DNA from: Pelosinus fermentans JBW45
GTDB lineage: Bacteria > Bacillota > Negativicutes > DSM-13327
Assembly (NCBI RefSeq): GCF_000271665.2
Contig: NZ_CP010978.1
Span: 2,944,501 to 3,008,500, forward strand
Length of the DNA stretch: 64,000 bases
Direction: 5' to 3'
The translations under genes and the position numbers were made by a program. Numbering within the stretch: the stretch's first letter is position 1; the number at the start of each line of letters is the position of its first letter. This document shows, piece by piece, positions 9,846 through 20,303 of this stretch. A model generated the notes under the pieces. That model did no database searches. It saw only the letters and a program-made list of their open reading frames with translations, and was not told the origin of the DNA.

Positions 9846-11348
9846 TTACTTAGCCAAATGATAATATAAATCGTTCCACCGAAGTTCTTTCTTCAAATTA
9901 CTAATCTTAGTTTCATTATCAATCAGCACGTATTCAATTCCAGCTATTTCACTAAAATCTTCTAAATGCTCTTTCGTCACAGCTTGGCTGAATCCGCTAT
10001 GATGGGCTCCACCCGCTAGAATCCATGCCTGTGCGCCAACTTTGAGATCAGGTTGTGGCACCCAAAGGGCTCTGGCAACTGGAAGTTTCGGCAAATCATA
10101 GTCTGGAGCCACCACATCAAGTTCATTTACGATCAATCTGAAACGACTACCCATATCAATAATGGTGGCATTGAGTCCTCTGCCAGCAGCTACATTGAAT
10201 ACCAAGCGTACAGGATCATCCTTACCGCCGATTGAGAGGGGATGAATCTCCAATGAAGGCTTTTTATCAGCAATAGACGGGCATACTTCCAGCATGTGAG
10301 AACCGAGCACCTTCATATTGCCGTCTTCCAAGTGATAGGTATAATCCTCCATGAAAGAGGTTCCACCTGTAAGACCATAAGACATCACTTTCATGGCTCT
10401 GACGAGCACAGCTGTCTTCCAATCGCCTTCGCCGCCAAAACCATAACCAGCTGCCATTAAACGCTGACATGCCAGTCCTGGCAGTTGTGACAAGCCATAT
10501 AAGTTTTCAAAATTCGAAGTAAAACCTTTAAAATTACCAGCTTCCAAGAATTTTTTCATGCCTAATTCAAGTTTAGCAGCATCTTCTAAGGAAGCCCTTT
10601 TAGCCCCACCTTGGGTTAGTTCGTCGTTCATTACATATGTTTGTTCATATTCAGCAATTAACGCTCGAATCTCGGCATCACTGACACCATCCACATACTT
10701 AGCAAGATCGCCTAAGGCATACCCATTAACAGAGTATCCGAATTTCATCTGGGCCTCGACCTTGTCACCTTCCGTCACAGCCACTTCTCGCATATTATCA
10801 CCAAAACGAGCAAATTTAGCACCCTGTAAATCATTCCAAGCCAAAGCTGCTCCACACCAAACAGCTATCTTTTGGATTACATCTTCATCCTGCCAAAATC
10901 CAACAATAACCTTACGCGCTCTCTTCATTCTCGTACAAATAAATCCAAATTCCCGATCACCATGGGCAGACTGATTCGTATTCATAAAGTCCATATCAAT
11001 CTCAGACCAAGGAATATCACGATTATACTGTGTATCAAGATGGGCTAAGGGTTTATTTAATATGTTTAGTCCGCCAATCCACATTTTCGCTGGTGAGAAG
11101 GTATGCATCCAGGCAATCAGCCCGATGCAACTATCTGTGCTGTTTGCTTCCACACAAAGATTATAGATAGCATCTGAATTGGTCAATACAGGTTTAAAAA
11201 TAACTTTTACAGGTATTTTCTTATTTTCCCCCAGTGATGCAGCAATCGTTTGCGAATGCTGGGCTACTTCTTTTAGTGTCTCTTCACCATAAAGATGCTG
11301 ACTGCCAGTTATAAACCATACTTCTTTATTTTCTAAATTCTTAAACAT
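9846..11348 (-). CDS. araA: L-arabinose isomerase
   Basis: This 500-residue protein has the family length. It begins [19 protein letters not shown], typical of AraA. The active-site regions [20 protein letters not shown] and [11 protein letters not shown] carry the conserved metal-binding glutamates, and HHSGFS near the C-terminus holds conserved histidines. It converts L-arabinose to L-ribulose. The start is set at 11348 because AAAGGAGG lies 9 nt upstream. The longer frame from 11417 would overlap araD and lacks such a site. The gene is third in the araB-araD-araA operon. Confidence 0.97.
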   Translation of the reverse strand: MFKNLENKEVWFITGSQHLYGEETLKEVAQHSQTIAASLGENKKIPVKVIFKPVLTNSDAIYNLCVEANSTDSCIGLIAWMHTFSPAKMWIGGLNILNKPLAHLDTQYNRDIPWSEIDMDFMNTNQSAHGDREFGFICTRMKRARKVIVGFWQDEDVIQKIAVWCGAALAWNDLQGAKFARFGDNMREVAVTEGDKVEAQMKFGYSVNGYALGDLAKYVDGVSDAEIRALIAEYEQTYVMNDELTQGGAKRASLEDAAKLELGMKKFLEAGNFKGFTSNFENLYGLSQLPGLACQRLMAAGYGFGGEGDWKTAVLVRAMKVMSYGLTGGTSFMEDYTYHLEDGNMKVLGSHMLEVCPSIADKKPSLEIHPLSIGGKDDPVRLVFNVAAGRGLNATIIDMGSRFRLIVNELDVVAPDYDLPKLPVARALWVPQPDLKVGAQAWILAGGAHHSGFSQAVTKEHLEDFSEIAGIEYVLIDNETKISNLKKELRWNDLYYHLAK

Positions 11349-11379
11349 GATAGTAGTCCTCCTTTTTGCTAACTCCATA

Positions 11380-12075
11380 TTACAGTTTGTTTTGTCCATA
11401 ATAGGCGTTTTTGCCATGTTTTCTTAAAAAGTGCTTATCCAATAGCAGTTGATCCATGGCTTTGACCTCTGAATTCGCTGAGCAAGTATAAAAGGCCATT
11501 TTTGCCAACTCCTCTAAGACTACTGCATGATAGACAGCATCATGAGCATCTTTTCCCCAGGAAAAAGGACCATGATTGGCGACTAGAACTCCAGGAACAT
11601 GAATAGGATTTAGCTGCTCAAACTTCTCCACAATCACATTACCTGTTTCTTCTTCATATTCTCCCTGAATTTCTTCCTTACTAAGACTACGCGTACAAGG
11701 GACTTCGCCATAAAAATAATCTGCATGTGTCGTACCAAGGGCAGGGATGGATTTTCTCGCCTGGGCCCACGCTGTAGCACAAGTGGAATGGGTATGAACA
11801 ACACCGCCAATAGCAGGGAATTTACGATATAAGACTAAATGAGTAGGCGTATCAGAAGACGGTCTAAGCTTTCCCTCTACCTGGTTTCCCGCCAAGTCCA
11901 GCACCACCATATCCTCAGGCTGCATTTGATCATAATCCACGCCACTAGGCTTGATAACAATCAAACCTTTCTCCCTGTCGATGCCACTGGCATTACCCCA
12001 TGTAAATACAACTAATCCATGTTTTTGTAAATTCATATTTGCTTGCCATACTTGTTGTTTAAGTTCCTCTAACAA
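11380..12075 (-). CDS. araD: L-ribulose-5-phosphate 4-epimerase
   Basis: This 231-residue protein belongs to the class II aldolase/AraD family. [12 protein letters not shown], the phosphate-binding KPSGVDYDQ and zinc ligands in [15 protein letters not shown] are visible, as is [10 protein letters not shown] with the third His. It converts L-ribulose-5-phosphate to D-xylulose-5-phosphate, the exit of the arabinose pathway to the pentose phosphate route. It lies 40 bp after araB and 31 bp before the araA start, so the three are almost certainly co-transcribed. Confidence 0.97.
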   Translation of the reverse strand: MLEELKQQVWQANMNLQKHGLVVFTWGNASGIDREKGLIVIKPSGVDYDQMQPEDMVVLDLAGNQVEGKLRPSSDTPTHLVLYRKFPAIGGVVHTHSTCATAWAQARKSIPALGTTHADYFYGEVPCTRSLSKEEIQGEYEEETGNVIVEKFEQLNPIHVPGVLVANHGPFSWGKDAHDAVYHAVVLEELAKMAFYTCSANSEVKAMDQLLLDKHFLRKHGKNAYYGQNKL

Positions 12076-12115
12076 AATTATCTAACCTCCTTGTGTTACT
12101 TCACTATCGTTTTTC

Positions 12116-13798
12116 TTACTCTTTACTACTTTTTGTATTTTTCTTAATTTCTTTAAGCCGTTTCATCACATCATTCGCACCACGGCCAAAATAGTCGTGC
12201 AGGATTTTATATTCTGCATACAATTTTGCATAGCGGGCAACATTTTCTGGGTTAGGTATATATACCTGTTTTATACTAGTCATTTTAGCAGCGGCATCGA
12301 AAACAGTATCATAGCCACCAAATTCTTTGCCAGCGGCAACTGCACCAAACATAGCAGCTCCTAATGCTGGAGTCTGCAAAGAGGTAGCGACACGAATCTC
12401 TAATCCAGTTGCATCCGCATAAATTTGCATTAGCATATTATTTTTTTGGGACAGACCACCGCAAGCATACAGTTGATCAATTTTCACCCCTGCATTGGTA
12501 AATGTTTCGACAATCATATTTGTGCCAAAGGCAGTAGCTTCAATTAAAGCCCGATAGATTTCCTCCGGTTTAGTAAGCAAAGTAGCTCCTAGCAGTACAC
12601 CAGTCAAGTCGGTATCGACAAGTACAGAACGATTGCCATTCCACCAATCAAGAGCCAATAGACCACTTTCCCCTGGTAGAAGCTTGGAAGCCTTTTCCTC
12701 CAGCAATTGATGAATACTTATGCTTTTCGCACTTGCTTGGGCGAAATAGCTTTCAGGAACACAGTTTTCCACAAACCACTCGAAAATATCTCCTACAGCA
12801 GATTGACCAGCCTCATAGCCAAAATAGCCACCAACGATGCCATCCTCGACCACACCACACATGCCATCCACTGTTTTTTCTTCTTCCCCTAATACCAAAT
12901 GACAAATCGATGTTCCCATACTCATGACCATTTTGCCTGGCGTAACAACTCCTGCCGCTGGAACAGCGGCATGGGCATCCACATTGCCTACTGCTACAGC
13001 TGTGCCTGCCTTAAGCCCCATCTGTCTGGCCATGCTAGGAATCAAGCCGCCAGCTTTACTGCCAATTGCTACGATGGGACTGTTCAATTTTTCTTCTACC
13101 AGATTTTCTAATCTGGGATCTAAGGCTTTAAAAAAATCTTTTCCGGGATACCCATCTTGCTTATGCCATATTGCTTTATAGCCAGCAGTACAACTATTAC
13201 GTACATCAATCCCAGTCATTTGCATGGTTACCCAATCAGTAGCCTCCATAAATCGATCAGCGACCTCATAGATTTCCGGTGCTTCATTGAGAATTTGCCA
13301 AATTTTCGGAATTATCCACTCAGAAGATATCTTGCCACCGTATCGAGCTAGAAAGGCTTCGCCACGTGCAGCTGCAATTGCATTTAAAGAATTGGCTTCA
13401 TCTTGAGCAGCATGATGTTTCCACAGTTTAACCCAAGCGTGAGGATTCTTCCGGTATTCTGGAAGCTGACATAACGCCCTGCCATCTTTAGCCACAGGAA
13501 GCATCGTACAAGCAGTAAAGTCAATCCCGATTCCAATTACGTCTTCGGGGTCTACTTTAGAATCCTTTAAAACTTGTGGTACTGCTTGGCGTAAAACATC
13601 TAAATAATCATCCGGATTTTGCAATGCCCAATCATACTCCAACTTAATATCAGTAGCTGGTAATTGTTCATCAATTACACCATCAGCATAAGGTACTACT
13701 GCAGTAGCAATTTCTCTACCAGTTGCTACCTCGACAAGCATTGCCCGACCTGACTGCGTCCCATAATCAATTCCAATACTATACTTTTTATTTCCCAT
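12116..13798 (-). CDS. araB: L-ribulokinase
   Basis: This 560-residue FGGY-family kinase has the phosphate-binding [13 protein letters not shown] at the N-terminus. [14 protein letters not shown], the FGGY signature region near residues 430-460 ([19 protein letters not shown]) and the ATP-binding C-terminal lobe are also visible. It phosphorylates L-ribulose. It is the first gene of the araBDA run. The ATG follows AAAGGAGG at 8 nt. Upstream lies a 478-bp regulatory gap. Confidence 0.97.
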   Translation of the reverse strand: MGNKKYSIGIDYGTQSGRAMLVEVATGREIATAVVPYADGVIDEQLPATDIKLEYDWALQNPDDYLDVLRQAVPQVLKDSKVDPEDVIGIGIDFTACTMLPVAKDGRALCQLPEYRKNPHAWVKLWKHHAAQDEANSLNAIAAARGEAFLARYGGKISSEWIIPKIWQILNEAPEIYEVADRFMEATDWVTMQMTGIDVRNSCTAGYKAIWHKQDGYPGKDFFKALDPRLENLVEEKLNSPIVAIGSKAGGLIPSMARQMGLKAGTAVAVGNVDAHAAVPAAGVVTPGKMVMSMGTSICHLVLGEEEKTVDGMCGVVEDGIVGGYFGYEAGQSAVGDIFEWFVENCVPESYFAQASAKSISIHQLLEEKASKLLPGESGLLALDWWNGNRSVLVDTDLTGVLLGATLLTKPEEIYRALIEATAFGTNMIVETFTNAGVKIDQLYACGGLSQKNNMLMQIYADATGLEIRVATSLQTPALGAAMFGAVAAGKEFGGYDTVFDAAAKMTSIKQVYIPNPENVARYAKLYAEYKILHDYFGRGANDVMKRLKEIKKNTKSSKE

Positions 13799-14157
13799 AT
13801 TACTGGCCTCCTTTTATTGAATAGTTATATTAAAATCAAAAATATGTTTTTTTAACTCAACTTTTACAGAGCCAAATTCATCTCACAATTTAAATCAATT
13901 AAAATACTCTTTATTGCTAATGAAAAAGCACCCTATGCTTGATAAAGTGAAGTCCAGACGAACTTAATCTTACATTTATTTTATACCATTATATCCCTTA
14001 TATGTTATAATGACCCATTATTTTTTCTTCACTCATCACCATCCTTGCGCAATAAATTAAATATTTAATTAATTACTTAATGATATACGCTATTATTTTT
14101 AGATCTCCTTCTTTTAACAGTAAAAAAATCAAATTTTTTTTTCCAACTAGAAAGAAA
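13799..14157 (-). promoter_or_regulatory. Regulatory region upstream of araB
   Basis: This stretch holds no supported gene. A GGATATAATGG -10 candidate lies at about 13985-13995 on the minus strand without a clear -35. Upstream, near 14050-14085, the palindromic AT tract TTAAATATTTAATTAATTA resembles the repeats before the ROK gene and the transporter operon, so ROK control is possible. A small hairpin (AAGCA/TGCTT followed by TTT) at about 13927-13944 lies in the likely leader and could act as a weak attenuator. No AraR-type ATTTGTACGTACAAAT box was seen. Confidence 0.4.
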
Positions 14158-14215
14158 ATACTCCCTCTATAGACAGGTTTTAGATTCTTAATAACCCCGT
14201 CTACAAAGAGAGCAT
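14158..14215 (-). terminator. Rho-independent terminator after galM
   Basis: On the minus strand a stem of about 20 bp with several G-T pairs (14196-14215 with 14158-14177) is followed by TTTTCTTTC. It ends the long araN-to-galM transcription direction. Stem sequence and loop resemble the terminator at 665-721. Confidence 0.75.
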
Positions 14216-14276
14216 TCATTTATCGCAATAGTTCTTTTTAAGCACATTTTTCCTGCTTTAGAGGAATCTCAAAGTA

Positions 14277-15317
14277 CTATACACTAAAAGTATATTTAGT
14301 CGCTGTGGTAAAAGTCTGATCTTTCTTCAGAATGCACGAAGGAAAATTTGAATGATGAATCGAGTCTGGAAGTCCTTGGGTTTCAAGACACAATCCTAAA
14401 TAGCGTCTAGATTTTACCCCATAAATATCGAAATCACCTGGTATGTGGTTCCCCGTATAGAGTACTACCCCCACTGCATCTGTTTCGATAGTCAAAATAC
14501 GTCCGCTTTCCTCATCCTGCAAGACAATTTCTCCATTATGATTACTGTCTAAAACAAAGGGATGATCATAGCCTTGCCCGGCTATGATATTTTGGGAATT
14601 GATAGAATTAATTCCCTCCATTATTTTCCGACCAGTTCTAAAGTCAAAAACCGTACCCGTAACATCCAGCAGCTTACCAGTTGGAAGCAGCTGCTGTGTT
14701 AGTTCCAAAAAGCGACTACTATCTATTTTCAAACTGTGTTGAGAGATATCTTGTTTGAAATTGCCGCTTAAATTGAAATATGTATGATTTGTAGGATTGA
14801 ATAACGTAGTTTTATCTGACTGTCCGCGATAATGAATGATGAATTCATTCTTGTTATTTAACGTATAGGTTATTTGAGTCGTCAGTATTCCTGGATATCC
14901 CCCTGCACCATCCAAACTGGTATGAGAAAATTCAATAGTATCCTCTTCCTCTTTATCAGCTGCTGTTGCGTCCCATACTACATTATGAAAACCCTTTGGT
15001 CCACTATGAAGATTATTGGGACCATCATTGCTGGGCAATGCACAGTTTTCCCCCTCTAATACAAACTGTGCATCACGTATTCTTCCAGCTACTCTGCCCA
15101 CAACTGCACCAGCGAATATAGAATTTCTTTGGTAATCGGCTAACTCTTGAAATCCGATTACAATATTTTCATAATTACCCCTGCGGTCAGGTACTATAAC
15201 CTTAGTAATAATGCACCCATAATTCAAACAAGAAATTTCTACACCACCATTTTTTAACGTATATTCGTATACCTCTTGCTCATTTACTTTGCCGAATAGT
15301 CGCTTGCTGATTGCCAT
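14277..15317 (-). CDS. galM: Aldose 1-epimerase (mutarotase)
   Basis: This 346-residue GalM-family protein interconverts alpha and beta anomers of aldoses. Conserved blocks include FAGAVVGRVAGRI, the substrate-binding NDGPNNLHSGPKG, the catalytic His segment NPTNHTYFNLSG, and GYDHPFVL. The catalytic Glu lies in LCLETQGLPDS. The ATG at 15317 is chosen because AAAGGAG precedes it at 8 nt; a GTG at 15326 overlaps that site. It is the last gene of the araN-galM run and would mutarotate sugars released by AbfA. Confidence 0.93.
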   Translation of the reverse strand: MAISKRLFGKVNEQEVYEYTLKNGGVEISCLNYGCIITKVIVPDRRGNYENIVIGFQELADYQRNSIFAGAVVGRVAGRIRDAQFVLEGENCALPSNDGPNNLHSGPKGFHNVVWDATAADKEEEDTIEFSHTSLDGAGGYPGILTTQITYTLNNKNEFIIHYRGQSDKTTLFNPTNHTYFNLSGNFKQDISQHSLKIDSSRFLELTQQLLPTGKLLDVTGTVFDFRTGRKIMEGINSINSQNIIAGQGYDHPFVLDSNHNGEIVLQDEESGRILTIETDAVGVVLYTGNHIPGDFDIYGVKSRRYLGLCLETQGLPDSIHHSNFPSCILKKDQTFTTATKYTFSV

Positions 15318-15433
15318 GATTTTCACTCCTTTGTATCGTAGATATTTATATCAATAGTATACACCATCCTTATGACCACTTCCTTCTTAACGATACCTTA
15401 CCTATCATATTAGACCAAATTACAGGGTTATTA

Positions 15434-16546
15434 TCAATTCAGAATTATCTTTTCTGTATCTTTATCAAAAATATGTATTTTATTTGTATCAATCGCAATT
15501 TTAACAGTATCACCAGCCTTAGCAGTACTTTTGGGATTGACGCGGGCAACAAAATTGCTGCCTTCTACCTTCATAAACAGGTAAGTCTCCGCCCCCATTA
15601 ACTCAGTAACTTCAATGGAAGCATTCACAATACTAGCACTAAATTCCTTAAAGCACTCCTCATTATCATATAAATCCTCGGGACGTATTCCCATAATAAC
15701 TTCTTTATCAAAAAAATTTTCTAAAGCTGGGTTTTTAGCTTTAAATGCTGGTAATTGAATGTTGGTATCACCAAAAGTGAGATAGGCTCCCTCTTCTTTC
15801 TTAACAACGACCGCTTTTACAAAATTCATCTGGGGACTGCCAATAAAACTAGCGACAAATAAATTACAAGGTGATCCGTAAAGAACTTGCGGGCTATCCA
15901 CCTGTTGCACTAGTCCATCCTTCATAACCACGATGCACGTTCCCATTGTCATAGCTTCGCGCTGATCATGAGTCACATAAACAAAAGTTGTCTGTAGCCG
16001 CTGGTGCAGCTTACTAATTTCGGTTCGCATCTGGTCACGAAGTTTAGCATCCAAGTTCGACAAGGGTTCATCCATCAAAAATACCTTTGGATCCCTAACG
16101 ATGCAACGCCCTAGCGCTACACGCTGCCTTTGCCCTCCTGACAAGGCTTTCGGCTTTCGATCCAGCAAATGCTCTATATCAAGAATTTTCGCCGCTTCCA
16201 TAACACGCTTTTTCATCTCATCTTTAGGCATTTTACGAATTTTAAGGCCAAATACCATATTTTCATACACAGTCATATGAGGGTATAGGGCATAGTTTTG
16301 AAAGACCATAGCAATATCTCGATCTTTAGGTGCTATATTGTTTACCATTTTACCATCAATATATAGCTCACCCTCTGATATTTCCTCTAGTCCTGCAATC
16401 ATTCTAAGAGTAGTGGACTTTCCACAGCCCGATGGGCCCACTAACACCACAAATTCTCGATCAGGTATATCAAGGTTGAGGTTATCCACAGCCGTAACAT
16501 TACCAGGATATCTTTTATATATATTTTTCAATTCCAAGCATGCCAT
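15434..16546 (-). CDS. msmK: Carbohydrate ABC transporter ATPase (MsmK/UgpC family)
   Basis: This 370-residue protein has one ABC domain: Walker A GPSGCGKST, signature LSGGQRQRVALGR and Walker B VFLMDEPLSNLDAKLRDQMR. A C-terminal TOBE/MalK regulatory domain starts at about residue 235. MsmK-type ATPases energise several CUT1 transporters. Here it would serve AraP/AraQ, whose operon otherwise lacks an ATPase, unlike Bacillus subtilis where msmX is remote. The start follows GGAGGAATCGATT. Confidence 0.93.
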   Translation of the reverse strand: MACLELKNIYKRYPGNVTAVDNLNLDIPDREFVVLVGPSGCGKSTTLRMIAGLEEISEGELYIDGKMVNNIAPKDRDIAMVFQNYALYPHMTVYENMVFGLKIRKMPKDEMKKRVMEAAKILDIEHLLDRKPKALSGGQRQRVALGRCIVRDPKVFLMDEPLSNLDAKLRDQMRTEISKLHQRLQTTFVYVTHDQREAMTMGTCIVVMKDGLVQQVDSPQVLYGSPCNLFVASFIGSPQMNFVKAVVVKKEEGAYLTFGDTNIQLPAFKAKNPALENFFDKEVIMGIRPEDLYDNEECFKEFSASIVNASIEVTELMGAETYLFMKVEGSNFVARVNPKSTAKAGDTVKIAIDTNKIHIFDKDTEKIILN

Positions 16547-16641
16547 AATCGATTCCTCCGATTCATAACAGTTTGATTTTCCTTATTTCTGCTACCAGTT
16601 TGACAATACACCCATCAGATTCCAATTAACAGTACTCCCCT

Positions 16642-18258
16642 CTATCCCGGTTCATGATTTTTACATTTTTCTTTATATTCGACTGGTGTTATACCTGCAA
16701 CCATTTTAAAAACCTTGAAAAAGTAAGTGTAATTATTAAATCCTACCTGTTTTACAATCTCTTTTAGCTTTACATCGGTACGTTCGATTAGATATTTTGC
16801 CTGTTTGACTCTTATACTGTTTAAATACTCGGCAAATCCCATACCATAATCCTCTTTAAATACCCTGCTTAGATAAGAGCTATTCACACCGATATATTCT
16901 GCCGCCTGATTTAAAGATACATCATTGGTATAATTTTTCCGTAAATATTCCAAGGCCTTATTCGTAGGTTCCGTATATTTACCATGCATATTATTGCCTA
17001 ATAGTAATGTGATGAGGCGTTGATAAATAGTGCCAATCCATTTTTTCACATCCATAATCGTTTCATGTTTTTTCATTTCTTCATAAGGTATTTCGTTATT
17101 ATTATATAATTCTTTTATATCAAGAGCAGACTCACGAGCAATACGATTGGCTATGCCAATTAGCTCAATGCAAATCATCTGTATGGACTTATAACTAACT
17201 CTGAACTCAGTGATTCTATCGAAAATATTATCAAGGTATTGATTAATTTTTTCAATATCACCAGCCTTTATCGCCAGCATAATCTGCTTTTCATCTTTTA
17301 CATCTAAATTTGAAAAATCAATTGTATTACCAAGATTTGCAGACTCTCTAAAAATCTGATCTTTTCCCGTAATTATTTTTTCACTCAACATTTCATCTAC
17401 TTCTTTGTAAAGCCTACTAATTTCTCCGATATTGTAAAATAACCTGCCGAGGCTAATACAAGATGTAATATTCAAATATCGCTTCATACTCTCTCGTATG
17501 CGCCTCACAGTGGTAGACACATGATTGTGGATAAACAATTCACTGTGCACTGCGAAATGGAAGATGATAACAAACTTTCCGTCATCCACTTCGGACATTA
17601 CAGCATTCCCCATATCCGCCAATATTTCTACAGTCAAATCCGTAAGGGAAGAGATAAAACCACTTGCTTTATCCTCTGCAAAACGTTTTTTTATGTCCTT
17701 AAAGTCGTCAATTGCTATCACTACGATCATTAGAGGACTGTGGTCAATCGGCAGCTCCAACTCCTTTGCTTTTTCCTTTATGACGCGCATATCGCAAATA
17801 TCACCTAATACAAGCTTCCTGATAAAATTCTGTCGCAAAATCTCACGACTTTGTACAATCTGCTTCATGAGCTTGTGCTCCCGACTGATTTTATCGCTGG
17901 CGGCGTTCAAGACTTTCAAAAGGGATATATCATCTAATTTATGTTTTAAAAGATAATCCACCGCTCCATTTTTAAGACTTTCCTTTACATATTGAAAATC
18001 TTCATATCCACTAAGGGCCACACTTTTTATATCTGGAAAGTTTGATCCTATATATTTAATAAGCGCGACTCCATCCAATATTGGCATATTCATGTCAGTA
18101 ATCACAATGTCCGGCAGATTGTCTTTTATCATCCCTATTGCATTTTGACCATTTGCAGCCTCACCACATAGCTCAAATCCATTTTTCTCCCAATCAATCA
18201 TTGTCTTGAAATTACTTCTAGCAGTAAAATCATCATCTACAATTAATACCTTCAGCAT
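16642..18258 (-). CDS. Response regulator with AraC-type DNA-binding domain (YesN type)
   Basis: This 538-residue protein has an N-terminal receiver domain. LIVDDD gives the acidic pocket, DIVITDMNMP the phospho-Asp and VDYLLKH the conserved Lys. A long central domain and a C-terminal AraC/XylS double helix-turn-helix (about residues 430-530) follow. It is the partner of the kinase encoded immediately upstream, whose end it overlaps by 26 bp. The start at 18258 follows GGAAG at 8 nt. Its place within the araN-galM run suggests it activates the araNPQ-abfA genes on sensing an arabinose-containing sugar. Confidence 0.92.
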   Translation of the reverse strand: MLKVLIVDDDFTARSNFKTMIDWEKNGFELCGEAANGQNAIGMIKDNLPDIVITDMNMPILDGVALIKYIGSNFPDIKSVALSGYEDFQYVKESLKNGAVDYLLKHKLDDISLLKVLNAASDKISREHKLMKQIVQSREILRQNFIRKLVLGDICDMRVIKEKAKELELPIDHSPLMIVVIAIDDFKDIKKRFAEDKASGFISSLTDLTVEILADMGNAVMSEVDDGKFVIIFHFAVHSELFIHNHVSTTVRRIRESMKRYLNITSCISLGRLFYNIGEISRLYKEVDEMLSEKIITGKDQIFRESANLGNTIDFSNLDVKDEKQIMLAIKAGDIEKINQYLDNIFDRITEFRVSYKSIQMICIELIGIANRIARESALDIKELYNNNEIPYEEMKKHETIMDVKKWIGTIYQRLITLLLGNNMHGKYTEPTNKALEYLRKNYTNDVSLNQAAEYIGVNSSYLSRVFKEDYGMGFAEYLNSIRVKQAKYLIERTDVKLKEIVKQVGFNNYTYFFKVFKMVAGITPVEYKEKCKNHEPG

Positions 18259-20089
18259 TCTTTTCACTTCCTTGCTTTATCGCCGGTAATGTAATCTCAA
18301 CCGTTGTATAAAGACCTGGGACACTTTCAATGGACAAGCCATATTGCACACCAAAATACAGCTTTATTCTTTCATCTACATTGGCAATGCCGAGACCATT
18401 TAGACGCATAGAACTATTTTGATCTCCTCCATTCAAAAGAGCTTCCATTTTTTCAGGCGCTATACCTACTCCATTATCGGTTACAATCATTTTGATAAAA
18501 CCATCGTAATTAAAACCTTTAATCACTATTATCCCCTGCCCATCCATTGGTCCAACTCCATGTATCAACGCATTTTCTACCACCGGCTGCAATAGGAGTC
18601 TGGGAATTTTGCAGTCTAAAATTTTAGGTTCTATATCATAATTTATTTTAAATTTGTTGAGATACCTATATTCCTGAATATTTACATAATTCATAATATA
18701 TTCTATTTCTTCACCAATAGTTATCAGGTCTTCTCCTTTTCCCATGGTCATATGGAATAATTGAATCAATGAAGTAGTAATGTTCTCGATATTCTCAGCC
18801 TTTTGGGCTTTAGCTAAAAACCTTACCGTATTAAGGGTATTAGAAAGGAAGTGAGGATTAATTTGTGCCTGCAATGCCCTGAGCTCAGCCAATCTTTTTT
18901 GCTTTTCTTTCTGTTTAACGTTTTGCAGCAGATTTTTGATCTCACTTAGCATATAGTTAAAATTTCGTGTAACGTCACCAATTTCATCATGATACTGATC
19001 TGTAATCGTTACTGACAAGTTCCCTTGCCGAGCTCGCTCCATAGCCCTCTGCAGCTTTTTAAGAGGAGCAAGTATACTGGCAGAAAAAATATAAGCTAAT
19101 ACTATTGCGGCTAAAAAACATCCTATCCCGATCATTGTGGCACCTACAATGATTTTCTCCGAGTCAGAATTAATATAGGAAAAAGGAATGATCCCCACCA
19201 CGAACCAATCCACTCCATCTACTGGTGCAAAAGATATAAGGTATTGTTTGCCTCCGATTCCGTAAGGAAATACATAGTTACCAACTTCAAAATTCTCTGT
19301 AATATATCGAATCAGATTTCCATCGGCATAATGACTTGCCACTGGCACGCTTGAACTACGGCTAGAAACTACCACTCCTGTCCTATCTAAAACAAAAATA
19401 TCAGCTCCCTGACCAATATCAACATTTTTATAAATATTTGACAAGTGTCGCTCGTTAGTGCGGATAATAAGATACCCGATAGTACTCCCCTCTTGCAGGG
19501 ATTTTACTGCACGCCCAAGCAATACACCATTACTTTTACTAAGGAGTTCTGCACTAGTAGCAAACTTCACCAAATGATATTCACTGTCTGTATTGACTGA
19601 TGTCCATATCACACCGCCACCTTTGTTATAAAGCTGATCCAGATAATTCTCAAGGTATTCTTTTTTAAGTTTGAAAGGAATGCCAGCATCACCATAGGCG
19701 TTTATACTTTTTCGATTAGATGTATAGATTACAACATCAGACACATCGTGCAAAAACGAAAACTTTTTTGCATTATTTTCTCTCATCATATAAGTGGAAT
19801 TCACAATCTCCCATTCACTCATTTCGTCATAGTGTAAAAGAGTTTTCTGGACAATATCGGAAAATTCAATTTCTACACTATCATACTGCAATTTATCTAA
19901 TTCTCTTTTGATGTTTTCACTAACTTGACGCATAACTTGTACAGAATATGTACTAATCTTTGCTTTTATGGCATTACTGGAATCCTTATATACCAAAACT
20001 ACAGTAACAAGCAATGGTATTAGTGAGAGTATGGTAAACAATAACACTAGTCTAATGCGTATTTTAAAATTTCTAAAAAGTTTAGTCAT
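18233..20089 (-). CDS. Sensor histidine kinase (YesM type)
   Basis: This 618-residue membrane kinase has membrane segments at about residues 12-32 and 305-330. They flank a roughly 270-residue extracellular Cache-like sensor region. HAMP (about 330-385) and a His_kinase domain with QINPHFLSNTLNTVRFLAKAQ follow, where the phospho-His lies. The ATPase domain has LLQPVVENALIHG (N box) and DNGVGI. It phosphorylates the overlapping YesN-like regulator. The likely signal is extracellular arabino-oligosaccharide, inferred from neighbours. The start follows GGGGAG. Confidence 0.92.
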   Translation of the reverse strand: MTKLFRNFKIRIRLVLLFTILSLIPLLVTVVLVYKDSSNAIKAKISTYSVQVMRQVSENIKRELDKLQYDSVEIEFSDIVQKTLLHYDEMSEWEIVNSTYMMRENNAKKFSFLHDVSDVVIYTSNRKSINAYGDAGIPFKLKKEYLENYLDQLYNKGGGVIWTSVNTDSEYHLVKFATSAELLSKSNGVLLGRAVKSLQEGSTIGYLIIRTNERHLSNIYKNVDIGQGADIFVLDRTGVVVSSRSSSVPVASHYADGNLIRYITENFEVGNYVFPYGIGGKQYLISFAPVDGVDWFVVGIIPFSYINSDSEKIIVGATMIGIGCFLAAIVLAYIFSASILAPLKKLQRAMERARQGNLSVTITDQYHDEIGDVTRNFNYMLSEIKNLLQNVKQKEKQKRLAELRALQAQINPHFLSNTLNTVRFLAKAQKAENIENITTSLIQLFHMTMGKGEDLITIGEEIEYIMNYVNIQEYRYLNKFKINYDIEPKILDCKIPRLLLQPVVENALIHGVGPMDGQGIIVIKGFNYDGFIKMIVTDNGVGIAPEKMEALLNGGDQNSSMRLNGLGIANVDERIKLYFGVQYGLSIESVPGLYTTVEITLPAIKQGSEKNAEGINCR

Positions 20090-20136
20090 TACAACTCCCC
20101 ATTTTTGCAGAATCAGAAAGATTTAGTTTCTGACTG

Positions 20137-20191
20137 CATCTCCAGGACTTGGCTCAAGCCAAGCCTTTTCTCATATTTACCCCAGGAGATG
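20137..20191. promoter_or_regulatory. Structured intergenic element between abfA and yesM
   Basis: An outer pair CATCTCC (20137-20143) and GGAGATG (20185-20191) encloses an inner near-palindrome (TTGGCT/AGCCAA, about 20149-20162). On the plus strand the inner hairpin is followed by CCTTTTC; on the minus strand no T-tract follows. It may limit read-through from abfA into yesM or act as a leader of yesMN. Confidence 0.4.
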
Positions 20192-20303
20192 GTACTTTTA
20201 GAAATATTGTATCACAGCGACAAGGAAAATGTTTACTTTACATACAAATATTAGCACTAGAAACTAAACTGAATAACCAGCAGTCTCAATCCATCTAGCA
20301 ACA

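Noticed and set aside
13799-14157. AraR operator or catabolite-response element before araB
   Set aside because: No box close to ATTTGTACGTACAAAT or to the cre consensus was found on either strand.
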